Assembly (NCBI GenBank): GCA_947498705.1
Contig: CANMLW010000024.1
Span: 1-35,421 of the forward strand
Direction: 5' to 3'
DNA length: 35,421 nucleotides
Source of the DNA: an uncultured Aquimarina sp.
GTDB lineage: Bacteria > Bacteroidota > Bacteroidia > Flavobacteriales > Flavobacteriaceae
The notes beneath the pieces are model-generated. The model worked only from the letters and a program-made list of their open reading frames with translations, was not told the DNA's origin and did not search any database. A program made the position numbers and the translations under genes. This document shows, piece by piece, positions 18,272-26,209 of the stretch. Every line of letters starts with the position of its first letter. The stretch's first letter is position 1.

Positions 18272-18303
18272 AAAAAAACGACCCTATTACGGGTCGTTTT
18301 TTT
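18272..18303. terminator. Bidirectional terminator, tlpA-like/rhomboid
   Basis: A 13-bp stem (18272-18284 with 18291-18303), core CGACCC/GGGTCG, 6-nt loop, A and T tracts on either side. It separates the convergent genes ending at 18250 and 18309. Confidence 0.9.
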
Positions 18304-18308
18304 ATTGA

Positions 18309-18959
18309 TTATATTTTTCCTAATCGCTGTAAAACAAAAAGTATGATAATAGGAATTGCTAGCAATATGATCATCAATAAATTTTCCTGAAACAACCATG
18401 GGGCTAAAAACAAAGTAACAACATATCCACCAACAGCTCCTCCAAAATGAGCATCATGCCCTATGTTACCAATACTATTTTTCATACCAAAAATTGAGTA
18501 TAACAAATAACCAATACCAAAAACATAAGCTGGTATCGGAATGGGGATCAACATTAAATACAATTTCATATCTGGTCTAAACAAAATACCAGAATAAATA
18601 ATCCCAGAAACGGCTCCACTTGCTCCAACAGCACTATAATGGTATTCATCTTTATGAAACACCAGAGAAAATAGATTCCCTACTAGCAAACTAACAAAAT
18701 AAACTACCAAAAACTTAACACTCTCTAAATAACTCACCACTACAGGAGCAAAAAAATACAGAGTAAACATATTAAAAAACAAATGCATCATGTCTACATG
18801 CAGAAAACCAGATGACAACATTCTTATTTGTTCACCACGTCGTATACCTCCTATATTGAATTTGTATTTTTCGAAAAACGAAAAATCACTAAACCCCTTT
18901 AAGGACACTAAAATATTTGCGCCTATAAGGACTATGACCACCATATCAAGTTTGCCCAT
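18309..18959 (-). CDS. Rhomboid family intramembrane serine protease
   Basis: A 216-residue membrane protein with about six transmembrane helices. The catalytic dyad is visible: S114 in GASG (112-115) and H171 in DAHFGGAVGG. The conserved H59xxxN63 of helix 2 (MMHLFFNMF) stabilises the oxyanion. Rhomboids cleave single-pass membrane proteins within the membrane. Length is typical of the minimal bacterial form with no extra domain. The substrate cannot be inferred; there is no obvious partner gene nearby. The -7-like box TATATTTG (minus strand 18984-18977) lies about 20 nt upstream of the start without a good TTG. Confidence 0.93.
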   Translation of the reverse strand: MGKLDMVVIVLIGANILVSLKGFSDFSFFEKYKFNIGGIRRGEQIRMLSSGFLHVDMMHLFFNMFTLYFFAPVVVSYLESVKFLVVYFVSLLVGNLFSLVFHKDEYHYSAVGASGAVSGIIYSGILFRPDMKLYLMLIPIPIPAYVFGIGYLLYSIFGMKNSIGNIGHDAHFGGAVGGYVVTLFLAPWLFQENLLMIILLAIPIIILFVLQRLGKI

Positions 18960-19094
18960 ACATCTATAATTTTGCTCAAATATACCATATATTTTCGCCT
19001 CAGAAAATCTAAACTATTTTTATCATCTTAATAACAAAAAGTTTACAAAAAAAACGATTATTAGTATATTTACACACTTCAAAAATCATGATAG

Positions 19095-19994
19095 ATGCAG
19101 TTATTAATATATCGGTTGGTCTATCCAATTTTATGGATAATCTCTAAGCTACCCTGGCCATTATTTTATGCTTTTTCTACCAGTATATTTGTTCTTGTAT
19201 ACTATATCTTAGGGTATCGTAAAAAAACAGTAACTCAAAATCTTCAATTGGTTTTTCCAGATAAGTCAATGAAAGAAATCAGAAAGATTAGGTCTGCTTT
19301 TTATAAACATATGTGCGATATGTTTTTAGAAATGATCAAATCCATCTCAATTTCTGATGAAGAGATGAAACAACGTTTTAAAGTAACGAATATTGAAAAA
19401 TTACATGAGTTAGAAACCGAAGGAAAAAACATTATTGTATTAATGGCACATTATGCCAGTTATGAGTGGTCTACTACCGTAGATATTCTTACTGGTTTTC
19501 AAGCTGTAGGCGTCTACAAAAAAATTAAGAATCAGTATTTTGATCAATTGGTTCATAAAATAAGAGCTCGATTTGGTTCTCGTTTAGTAGCAAACAGAGA
19601 TGCTATGAAAGTGATTACAGAAGATCAAACCAAGCAAGGGTTATATATGTACGGATTAATTTCTGATCAAACCCCTTCGTTACAAAAAGCCAGTTATTGG
19701 ACCGATTTTATGGGCGTAAAAGTGCCTGCATTTATGGGAGGTGAAGTGTTATCAAAACGACTAGATCTGAATGTTTATTACCTTCAGGTTGAAAAAGTAA
19801 AACGAGGACATTATGAAGCCACTTTTATAACAATTACAGAAGATGCTGCAAATTGTGATGATTACTCAATTATAAAAAAGTACCTGCGTTTGCTTGAAAA
19901 ACAAATCCACAACAAACCGCAATATTACCTATGGACACATAAACGATGGAAACATAGAAATGCTACTCCACCACAAGATGCTGTAATCGATTAA
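19095..19994 (+). CDS. Lysophospholipid/lipid A acyltransferase, LpxL/HtrB family (copy 1)
   Basis: A 299-residue inner-membrane acyltransferase, with an N-terminal hydrophobic anchor (about residues 5-40) and the catalytic HX4E motif H119-YASY-E124. The conserved regions KTVTQNLQLVFP, SDQTP, WTDFMGVKVPAFMGGE and YYLWTHKRWKHR fit the LpxL family, which adds secondary acyl chains to lipid A (or related lipids) on the cytoplasmic face. It is followed 62 nt downstream by a close paralogue of identical length. A TATATTTA box at 19065-19072 may be its -7 element. Which acyl position it serves cannot be told. Confidence 0.9.
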   Translation: MQLLIYRLVYPILWIISKLPWPLFYAFSTSIFVLVYYILGYRKKTVTQNLQLVFPDKSMKEIRKIRSAFYKHMCDMFLEMIKSISISDEEMKQRFKVTNIEKLHELETEGKNIIVLMAHYASYEWSTTVDILTGFQAVGVYKKIKNQYFDQLVHKIRARFGSRLVANRDAMKVITEDQTKQGLYMYGLISDQTPSLQKASYWTDFMGVKVPAFMGGEVLSKRLDLNVYYLQVEKVKRGHYEATFITITEDAANCDDYSIIKKYLRLLEKQIHNKPQYYLWTHKRWKHRNATPPQDAVID

Positions 19995-20056
19995 TCTATA
20001 TTGCCTCTTCTATCTGATAAATAAGTTTATCTTTGTCGGTTTTAATCTTTTCTTTT

Positions 20057-20956
20057 ATGCAGTTAGTGATTTATAGATTGGTGTACCCAATACTTTGGGC
20101 AATATCAAAGTTACCTTGGCGATTATTTTATTTTCTTTCAGATTGCGTGTATGTTTTGGTATACTATATTATACGATATAGAAGAAAAACCGTTATTCAA
20201 AACCTACAACTTGTTTTTCCAGAAAAATCTATAGAAGAAATCAACAAAATACGTAAAGCATTTTATAAACATATGTGTGATATGTTTTTAGAAATGATCA
20301 AGTCCCTTTCTATTTCTAAAGAGGACCTAATAAAAAGATACAAAGTGGTGAACCTGGAGGAATTTCATGAATATGAAAAAAAGAACAAAAGTATCATTAC
20401 TATGATGGGACATTATGGAAGTTTTGAATGGTCCAATGCTATTGACCTGGTATCATTAAACCCATGTGTTGGAATCTATAAAAAAATAGAAAACAAGTAT
20501 TTTGATCGCTTAGCACATCGCATTCGAGGTCGCTTTGGATCCAGATTAATTGCCAGTAGTAAAGTGGCACGTCAAATTATTAAAGATAAACAAGAGAATA
20601 ATATCTGCGGATATGGTATGATATCTGATCAAACCCCTAAAATAAACAGTACAAAATACTGGACTGATTTTATGGGTGTTAAGGTTCCTATTTTTATGGG
20701 AGGTGAATTCCTAGCTCAGCGTCTCGATGTAATTGTTTTATACTTACATGTTGAAAAAGTAAAACGAGGACATTATGAAGTTCGATTTATTCCTATTACA
20801 GAAAATAGCAAAGAAGAAGATCCTTATTATGTTACTAAAAAATATCTACGTTTGTTAGAAGCTCAGATTCATGAGAAACCAGAGTTCTACTTATGGACTC
20901 ATAAACGCTGGAAGCATAGAAATGCAGAAATTCCAGAAGGAGTTACAGTAGAATAA
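20057..20956 (+). CDS. Lysophospholipid/lipid A acyltransferase, LpxL/HtrB family (copy 2)
   Basis: A 299-residue paralogue of the preceding gene, with the same anchor and HX4E motif (GHYGSFEW), SDQTP, WTDFMGVKVPIFMGGE and YLWTHKRWKHR. I chose the ATG at 20057 because the protein then begins MQLVIYRLVYP, co-linear with MQLLIYRLVYP of copy 1 and of equal length; a TTG at 20033 would add eight residues without support. Similarity extends through the whole protein and into the DNA, for example the identical stretch encoding VEKVKRGHYE, so this is a tandem duplication. Divergence in the region after the catalytic site suggests different acyl donor or acceptor use. A terminator follows. Confidence 0.9.
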   Translation: MQLVIYRLVYPILWAISKLPWRLFYFLSDCVYVLVYYIIRYRRKTVIQNLQLVFPEKSIEEINKIRKAFYKHMCDMFLEMIKSLSISKEDLIKRYKVVNLEEFHEYEKKNKSIITMMGHYGSFEWSNAIDLVSLNPCVGIYKKIENKYFDRLAHRIRGRFGSRLIASSKVARQIIKDKQENNICGYGMISDQTPKINSTKYWTDFMGVKVPIFMGGEFLAQRLDVIVLYLHVEKVKRGHYEVRFIPITENSKEEDPYYVTKKYLRLLEAQIHEKPEFYLWTHKRWKHRNAEIPEGVTVE

Positions 20957-20972
20957 CTATTTTGATGATACT

Positions 20973-21011
20973 AAAAACAAAACCTATCCCTATTGGATAG
21001 GTTTTGTTTTT
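20973..21011. terminator. Bidirectional terminator after the acyltransferase pair
   Basis: A perfect 17-bp stem (20973-20989 with 20995-21011) around a 5-nt loop, core CCTATCC/GGATAGG, ending in a T tract. It serves the plus-strand pair and the minus-strand SRPBCC gene. Confidence 0.92.
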
Positions 21012-21033
21012 AAAATTATTTCTAAGCTCTGTA

Positions 21034-21537
21034 TTATTTTGAATTAGCGTTTTTTTCTACTTCCTTCTTCAGGTCTTGAGCAAACTGTTCAAACACGTCA
21101 TCAAACGGTGGTATTTTACTGGCAAATAATGGAAACATAAACCCTCCTATTTTCTCAGTCATTGTAAACAGAGTGCCGCTATCTAATTCTTTCAGCGTAT
21201 ACGTACGTTTTCCCATAGCATCTCCCCAAACCATTTTTTGGTTAGTAATCATCTCTTTGATCTTTAATTTAAAAGTTCTTTTAGGGTCGAGAATACTTTT
21301 TAATTTAATCTTTTCACCTTGTTGAATTTTTCCTTCAATAGAAACGATAGTAGAATTCCATTTAGGATAATCTGTACTATTTGTCAATACATTCCATATC
21401 ACCGAAGGATCTGCGTCAATGATTTGAGTGATGATTGTAGTACGGCTAAAGGTTGTCTTTTCTGTAGTAGCTTTTCCGTTTTGAGCGTTGATTGATAAAT
21501 TGGTCATAAGTAAAACAAATATTAAGTAATTTTTCAT
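21034..21537 (-). CDS. SRPBCC (START/Bet v1-like) domain exported protein
   Basis: A 167-residue protein. Residues 1-19 are a signal peptide (MTNLSINAQ), and the rest forms an SRPBCC helix-grip fold: ITQIIDADPSVIWNVLTNSTDYPKWNSTI, then GEKIKLKSIL, MVWGD and GTLFTMTEKIGGFMFPLF. This fold makes a deep hydrophobic cavity for lipids or small ligands, and the family is often called polyketide cyclase-like, but no enzymatic residues are evident. An exported SRPBCC protein is less usual than the cytoplasmic type. It is last in the minus-strand run glmM, Crp-like regulator, SRPBCC, and has its own candidate promoter with two dyads upstream. Confidence 0.82.
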   Translation of the reverse strand: MKNYLIFVLLMTNLSINAQNGKATTEKTTFSRTTIITQIIDADPSVIWNVLTNSTDYPKWNSTIVSIEGKIQQGEKIKLKSILDPKRTFKLKIKEMITNQKMVWGDAMGKRTYTLKELDSGTLFTMTEKIGGFMFPLFASKIPPFDDVFEQFAQDLKKEVEKNANSK

Positions 21538-21540
21538 CGT

Positions 21541-21559
21541 TTAGATTTTAAAAATCTAA
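21541..21559. promoter_or_regulatory. 19-bp dyad over the SRPBCC -7 region
   Basis: Arms TTAGATTTT and AAAATCTAA (9 bp, perfect) around one central base. A further copy of AAAATCTAA occurs directly repeated at 21567-21575. The position over the -7 box suits an operator. Confidence 0.4.
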
Positions 21560-21579
21560 AAAAGTAAAAATCTAACCAA
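21551..21579 (-). promoter_or_regulatory. Candidate promoter of the SRPBCC gene
   Basis: Minus strand TTG (21579-21577), 18 nt, TAGATTTT (21558-21551), seven of eight consensus positions. The -7 region overlaps a 19-bp dyad (21541-21559), and a second dyad lies just upstream, so regulation by a DNA-binding protein is likely. Confidence 0.45.
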
Positions 21580-21585
21580 ATGCAT

Positions 21586-21599
21586 TTAACATTTGTTAA
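21586..21599. promoter_or_regulatory. TTAACA-N2-TGTTAA dyad upstream of the SRPBCC promoter
   Basis: A perfect 6-bp inverted repeat with 2-bp spacer, centred about 47 bp before the predicted start site. That is near where a Crp/Fnr activator would sit. The adjacent gene encodes such a regulator. Confidence 0.4.
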
Positions 21600-21603
21600 A
21601 AAA

Positions 21604-22194
21604 TCATTTTTTGCTTTGCTTTCCCGCTCTTATTCTAGATAAAGTGACCTGGGATACCTGTAACATAGAAGCAATGTCTTTTAGCGGTGCTACTTGTATA
21701 AATCTTGGAAACATATATTCTATATATTGATAATTTCTGGTAGCATCATTAGACAAAAGACTAACAAAAACATCAATAAGGTTAATATGTACTTTTTCGG
21801 TTAGATAGATACCAAACAATGCCCAGTTTTGAGATTCTTTATACAGTTGTAGCAAACGTTCTCTAGAAATAAACCAAACTTTGGTATCTTCATAAAATTG
21901 TAAACTAAACTGTGATGAATCCTGCGCTACAAAACTCTTATATTCTGTAATAAAAGTCTGTTCTGGTTTCATCCATAAAGTTTGCTCGGTTCCTTCAGAG
22001 TCCAAATAAAAGCATCTAGTGATCGATTTTTCTGCAAAAAAAAGATAATTAGAAATTTCACCAGCTTTAGATATAAGGTCTTTAGACTTAAACTCTTTTT
22101 CTTCAAAATACTTAAGCCCAAATGCTATTTCTTCTTTTGAAAAAGCACTATTATAATCTAATAGTGCTTTTGTAATAATATCTTTCATTTTCAC
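21604..22194 (-). CDS. Crp/Fnr family transcriptional regulator
   Basis: A 196-residue regulator. The N-terminal cupin-like sensor (about residues 20-120) contains FKSKDLISKAGEISNYLFFAEKSITRCFYLDSEG, and the C-terminal winged-helix ends with APLKDIASMLQVSQVTLSRIRAGK, a clear recognition helix. The glycine-Glu-Arg phosphate-binding cassette of true cAMP receptors is not preserved, and there are no Fnr-type cysteine clusters, so the effector is probably not cAMP or an iron-sulfur cluster. This degenerate form is common in Bacteroidota. It lies 29 nt downstream of glmM and 66 nt upstream of the SRPBCC gene. Confidence 0.88.
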   Translation of the reverse strand: MKMKDIITKALLDYNSAFSKEEIAFGLKYFEEKEFKSKDLISKAGEISNYLFFAEKSITRCFYLDSEGTEQTLWMKPEQTFITEYKSFVAQDSSQFSLQFYEDTKVWFISRERLLQLYKESQNWALFGIYLTEKVHINLIDVFVSLLSNDATRNYQYIEYMFPRFIQVAPLKDIASMLQVSQVTLSRIRAGKQSKK

Positions 22195-22223
22195 ATAACT
22201 TTTAATAGCTGTAAGGCATCTTA

Positions 22224-23612
22224 TTATATCCCTGCGATTTCCTTTAATGTTGAAATAGTAGATTCTGCTAACTGATCTGCCTTTTCCTGGCTAAATGCTT
22301 CTGTATAAATTCTTATGATGGGCTCTGTATTACTTTTGCGTAAATGTACCCAACAATCTTCAAAATCAACTTTTACACCATCTACCGTAGATACTTCTTC
22401 TGCGTCATATTTTTTATGAAATCCATCCAATATAGCATCAACATCTAATTCTGGTGTTAACTGAATCTTATTTTTACTCATAAAGTAAGACGGGTAGCTA
22501 TCTCTAAGGTCGCTTACACTACATTTTTTTTCTGCCAAATGTGTTAAAAACAAAGCAACACCTACCAAAGAATCTCTTCCGTAGTGAGATTCGGGATAAA
22601 TAATACCTCCATTTCCTTCACCACCAATAATAGCATTATTTGCTTTCATTGTTTCTACTACGTTAACCTCTCCTACTGCACTGGCTTCGTAGATCCCATT
22701 ATGTTTTTGAGTAACATCTCTAAGTGCTCTACTAGAAGAAAGATTAGAAACTGTATTTCCAGGAGTTTTACCCAATACAAAATCTGCGCATGCCACCAAA
22801 GTATATTCTTCTCCAAACATTTCTCCATTTTCACTCATAAAGGCTAAACGATCTACGTCTGGATCTACTACAATCCCTAAATCAGCTTTTTCTTTTACTA
22901 CCAATTCTGATAAATCTGTTAGATGTTCTTTTAATGGTTCTGGATTGTGAGGAAAATGACCATTAGGTTCGCAATATAATTCTACGGTCTCTACCCCCAT
23001 TTTTTTAAGTAATCCAGGTATTGCAATTCCTCCTGTAGAGTTTACTGCATCTACCACTACCTTAAACCCTGCTTCTTTTACCAAAGTAGCATTTACCAAA
23101 GGTAGATTAAGTACCTCATCTATATGCTTATCGATATAAGTATCATTAACTGTGATACTACCTAAATCATCAACTTCTGCAAATGTATACTCATCATTTT
23201 CTGTAATTTCAAGAATCTTTTTCCCGTTTTCTGCATTCAAAAACTCTCCTTTACCATTCAGAAGTTTTAGTGCATTCCATTGTTTTGGGTTATGGCTTGC
23301 TGTTAGTATAATCCCTCCATCTGCTTTTTCTATCGGCACTGCTACTTCTACGGTTGGTGTTGTAGAAAGTCCTAAATCAATCACATGAATTCCTAATCCA
23401 ACCAAACTGTTCATAACAAGTTGCTGAATCATGGATCCAGAAATTCTGGCATCTCGACCTACAACTACGGTAGGGTGTTCTTTACTTGATTCATTTTTTA
23501 ACCAGCTACCATAAGCCGATGCAAATTTTACAGCATCTACTGGGGTAAGATTATCTCCTACCTTACCTCCTATGGTACCTCTAATCCCTGAAATTGATTT
23601 TATTAATGTCAT
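22224..23612 (-). CDS. glmM: Phosphoglucosamine mutase
   Basis: Interconverts glucosamine 6- and 1-phosphate on the way to UDP-GlcNAc for peptidoglycan and lipopolysaccharide. In this 462-residue protein the phosphoserine loop TASHNP has S106, the metal loop is DPDVDR, the sugar-binding loop is GGEGNGG, and the C-terminal phosphate-binding part is RKSNTEPIIRIYTEA. The ATG at 23612 is chosen because MTLIKSISGIRGTIGGK is the usual N-terminus and a promoter lies just upstream; a TTG 36 nt earlier would add an unsupported peptide. The call could also cover phosphomannomutase activity, since the superfamily is hard to divide by sequence. Confidence 0.9.
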   Translation of the reverse strand: MTLIKSISGIRGTIGGKVGDNLTPVDAVKFASAYGSWLKNESSKEHPTVVVGRDARISGSMIQQLVMNSLVGLGIHVIDLGLSTTPTVEVAVPIEKADGGIILTASHNPKQWNALKLLNGKGEFLNAENGKKILEITENDEYTFAEVDDLGSITVNDTYIDKHIDEVLNLPLVNATLVKEAGFKVVVDAVNSTGGIAIPGLLKKMGVETVELYCEPNGHFPHNPEPLKEHLTDLSELVVKEKADLGIVVDPDVDRLAFMSENGEMFGEEYTLVACADFVLGKTPGNTVSNLSSSRALRDVTQKHNGIYEASAVGEVNVVETMKANNAIIGGEGNGGIIYPESHYGRDSLVGVALFLTHLAEKKCSVSDLRDSYPSYFMSKNKIQLTPELDVDAILDGFHKKYDAEEVSTVDGVKVDFEDCWVHLRKSNTEPIIRIYTEAFSQEKADQLAESTISTLKEIAGI

Positions 23613-23645
23613 GCTATTTTGTGTATTGTTTGTTTGATTTGAGCA

Positions 23646-23676
23646 CAAATGTACAAGGTATGACAGACTACCGCAA
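23646..23676 (-). promoter_or_regulatory. glmM promoter
   Basis: Minus strand TTG (23676-23674), 20 nt, TACATTTG (23653-23646), a full consensus match, leaving a leader of about 27 nt before the ATG at 23612. It also argues against the upstream TTG start, which would overlap the -7 box. Confidence 0.7.
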
Positions 23677-23714
23677 CTTTACATTTAAAGTTTACAAAAA
23701 AACAATTTAGGTAA

Positions 23715-23876
23715 TGAACTCATCTTGGCTTTCTCTATTTCCTAAAAAATGGCTGAAATTCAACCATATTTCGTTACTTTCCTTAACCGTAGCGTTGCTA
23801 TGATTTTCAAAAAGTGCCTCGTCTGGTCAAATTTCAACTCATTTTCGGTTAAAAACAAAAAGTCAAGATGAGTTCA
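23715..23876. repeat. 162-bp imperfect palindrome (MITE-like or long hairpin)
   Basis: The outer arms match as inverted repeats for about 52 nt each: TGAACTCATCTTG then G/ACTTT at the ends, and near-complementary AAATGG/AGTTGAAATT further in. The centre is TAGC-GTT-GCTA at 23790-23800. The geometric midpoint of the element (23795.5) falls on this loop, so the whole thing folds as one hairpin with a few internal loops. No coding potential. It sits alone between glmM and acpH. Confidence 0.8.
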
Positions 23877-23901
23877 ATTCAAAAAATTGTAACTTTCACT
23901 A

Positions 23902-24486
23902 ATGAATTTTTTAGCACACATTTATCTTTCGGGAGAAGATCCAGAACTTAAAATTGGTAATTTTATTGCTGATTCTGTAAAAGGAAAGAATTTTTCACAA
24001 TTTCCCAATCGTATACAACAAGGAATTAGGTTACATCGCAAAATAGATTCTTATACAGACACTCATCCTATTGTAAAAGAAAGTGTCTCTAGATTATTTC
24101 CTAAATATGGACACTACAGCTCTGTCATTGTCGATATTCTTTATGATCATTACCTAGCAGCATATTGGGTAGAGTATTCTGACACCCCATTAGAAATATA
24201 TGTAGCTGATTTTTATGAGTTGTTACAAGAGCATTATGTTCTTTTACCCAAGCCAATTCAGAACTTCTTACCATTTATGTTACGAGATAACTGGTTATTA
24301 AGTTATGCTACCATTCCTGGTATTGGTAGGATTTTATATCAAATGAATCATCGAACCAAAAATAGATCTAAAATGAACTTTGCAGTGGTAGAATTAGAAA
24401 AATACTACGCTGATTTTGAAAGAGAGTTTAGAGCTTTTTTTGAAGAACTTGAATTGTTTACTAAAAATGAAATGAGAACACTATGA
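23902..24486 (+). CDS. acpH: Acyl carrier protein phosphodiesterase family (AcpH, DUF479)
   Basis: A 194-residue protein. E. coli AcpH removes the 4'-phosphopantetheine arm from acyl carrier protein, giving apo-ACP. The N-terminus MNFLAHIYLSGEDPELKIGNFIADSVKGK and the metal-binding stretch GIRLHRKIDSYTDTHP are hallmarks of the family, which belongs to the HD-like superfamily. Length matches. Its stop overlaps the ggt start by 4 nt (ATGA), so it is the first gene of an operon with ggt and the AlkD-like gene. The long palindrome ends 25 nt upstream of its start codon. Confidence 0.88.
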   Translation: MNFLAHIYLSGEDPELKIGNFIADSVKGKNFSQFPNRIQQGIRLHRKIDSYTDTHPIVKESVSRLFPKYGHYSSVIVDILYDHYLAAYWVEYSDTPLEIYVADFYELLQEHYVLLPKPIQNFLPFMLRDNWLLSYATIPGIGRILYQMNHRTKNRSKMNFAVVELEKYYADFEREFRAFFEELELFTKNEMRTL

Positions 24487-26198
24487 AATTAAAAGTTATA
24501 TCCTATTTGATCTGTGCACCATTACTTTTTCTTAATTTTTCTTGCAAAAAAACATCTGAGCTCAAAAAGAGTAGTGAACCAATTCTAGGGGTAATTACCG
24601 AGAAAGCAATGGTTGTTTCTGCAAGAAAAGAAGCTTCAAAAATTGGAGCAGACATCATGAAAAAAGGAGGTAATGCTTTTGATGCTATGATCGCTACAGA
24701 AATGGCACTTGCCGTAACCTACCCATATGCAGGAAACTTAGGTGGTGGTGGCTTTATGGTTTATCGTATGGCAGATGGATCCAGAGGAGCTCTTGACTAT
24801 CGTGAAAAAGCGCCTTTGGCTGCTTCAAAAGACATGTACCTAGATGAAAACGGAGATGCTATTCCCGAAAAAAGCCAATTAGGTGCCATGGCCATAGGGG
24901 TACCGGGTACTATTGCCGGTATTTTCGAAGTACATAAAAAGTTTGGAACACTTCCTATAAAAGATATTCTAAGTCCAGTAGTTTCCCTTTCTAAAAAAGG
25001 TTTTGTCATTACTGAAAAACAAGAAAAAAGATTCTTAAAGTACAAAGATTTATTACTTAAGGTAAATGAAGATACCATTCCTATCCTAAGTGGCTACAAA
25101 GCTGGAGACACTCTAAAAAATCCTGCATTGGCAAAAACACTTGAACGAATCATAACCAATGGAAAAGACGAGTTTTACATAGGTGAATCTGGTAAAAAAC
25201 TGGTTAATTTTATCCAGTCCAAAGGAGGTATAATAACACTCGAAGATCTTTCGAAATACGAAACAAAATGGCGTAAACCGGTTACATTTGACTACAAAGA
25301 TCTTACCGTTACCTCTATGTCACCACCCTCGAGCGGAGGAGTTTGTTTGGCGCAAATCATGAAAATGATTGCTCCATATGATTTACATACCTATGGACAC
25401 AATAGCCTTAAAACAATTCAGGTTATTACTGAAGCAGAACGACGAGCATATGCAGATCGAAGTTTTTATTTGGGAGATCCCGATTTTGTTGAAGTTCCTG
25501 TAGATTCTTTGTTAAGCAATTCTTATCTTAAAGATAGAATGCAAAGTTTTGACTTTGATAAAGCGACTCCTTCTTCTGAAATTAATTGCGGTATGATCAC
25601 TGGATACGAAAGTGATGAAACTACACACTATTCTATTGTAGATCAATTTGGGAATGCTATTTCGGTAACAACAACTCTTAATGGCGCTTATGGTTCAAAA
25701 TTATATGTCCCAGAATTAGGTTTTTTTATGAATAATGAGATGGACGATTTTAGCGCAAAACCTGGCACCCCAAATATGTTTGGATTGGTTGGAGCCAAAG
25801 CTAATGCCATTGCTCCCGAAAAAAGAATGTTAAGCTCTATGACACCAACTATTGTAGAAAAGAATAATAAATTCTGGATGTCTGTCGGTACTCCAGGTGG
25901 TTCTACCATTATTACTTCTGTTTTGCAAACCATTTTGAATGTAGAAGAGTTTGGCATGACTATGCAAGAAGCTGTTAATGCTCCTCGCTTTCATCACCAA
26001 TGGCTACCAGATACTATCTATTTTGAACCTAATTTGTTTCATCAAAAATTGTTCGATAGTCTACGCCAAAAAGAGTACGTTATTAGTGAAAAAGAATCTA
26101 AAATAAGTAGTAAAGTAGACGGAATATTAGTATTGCCTGATGGTCGCTATGAAGGAGGTGCCGATAAACGAGGTGATGATGCAGCAGTTGGCTTTTAA
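24483..26198 (+). CDS. ggt: Gamma-glutamyltransferase
   Basis: A 571-residue autoprocessing enzyme that cleaves or transfers the gamma-glutamyl group of glutathione and related compounds. The nucleophile is T380, first Thr of TTHYS, which after autocleavage becomes the N-terminus of the small subunit (380-571). Other conserved parts are GGNAFDAMIATEMALAV, LGGGGFMVYR, YREKAP, RRAYADRSFYLGDP, MLSSMTPTI, GTPGGSTI and the C-terminal GGADKRGDDAAVGF. The N-terminus is hydrophobic and ends LNFSCKK, suggesting a lipoprotein in the periplasm, although the lipobox is imperfect. Translationally coupled to acpH and 11 nt before the next gene. Confidence 0.94.
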   Translation: MKLKVISYLICAPLLFLNFSCKKTSELKKSSEPILGVITEKAMVVSARKEASKIGADIMKKGGNAFDAMIATEMALAVTYPYAGNLGGGGFMVYRMADGSRGALDYREKAPLAASKDMYLDENGDAIPEKSQLGAMAIGVPGTIAGIFEVHKKFGTLPIKDILSPVVSLSKKGFVITEKQEKRFLKYKDLLLKVNEDTIPILSGYKAGDTLKNPALAKTLERIITNGKDEFYIGESGKKLVNFIQSKGGIITLEDLSKYETKWRKPVTFDYKDLTVTSMSPPSSGGVCLAQIMKMIAPYDLHTYGHNSLKTIQVITEAERRAYADRSFYLGDPDFVEVPVDSLLSNSYLKDRMQSFDFDKATPSSEINCGMITGYESDETTHYSIVDQFGNAISVTTTLNGAYGSKLYVPELGFFMNNEMDDFSAKPGTPNMFGLVGAKANAIAPEKRMLSSMTPTIVEKNNKFWMSVGTPGGSTIITSVLQTILNVEEFGMTMQEAVNAPRFHHQWLPDTIYFEPNLFHQKLFDSLRQKEYVISEKESKISSKVDGILVLPDGRYEGGADKRGDDAAVGF

Positions 26199-26209
26199 AA
26201 CAATTTTAT

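Noticed and set aside
20033..20056. TTG start adding eight residues to the second acyltransferase
   Set aside because: The ATG at 20057 gives a protein co-linear and equal in length with its paralogue.
23613..23648. TTG start adding twelve residues to GlmM
   Set aside because: It overlaps the -7 box of the promoter, and the family N-terminus begins at the ATG at 23612.
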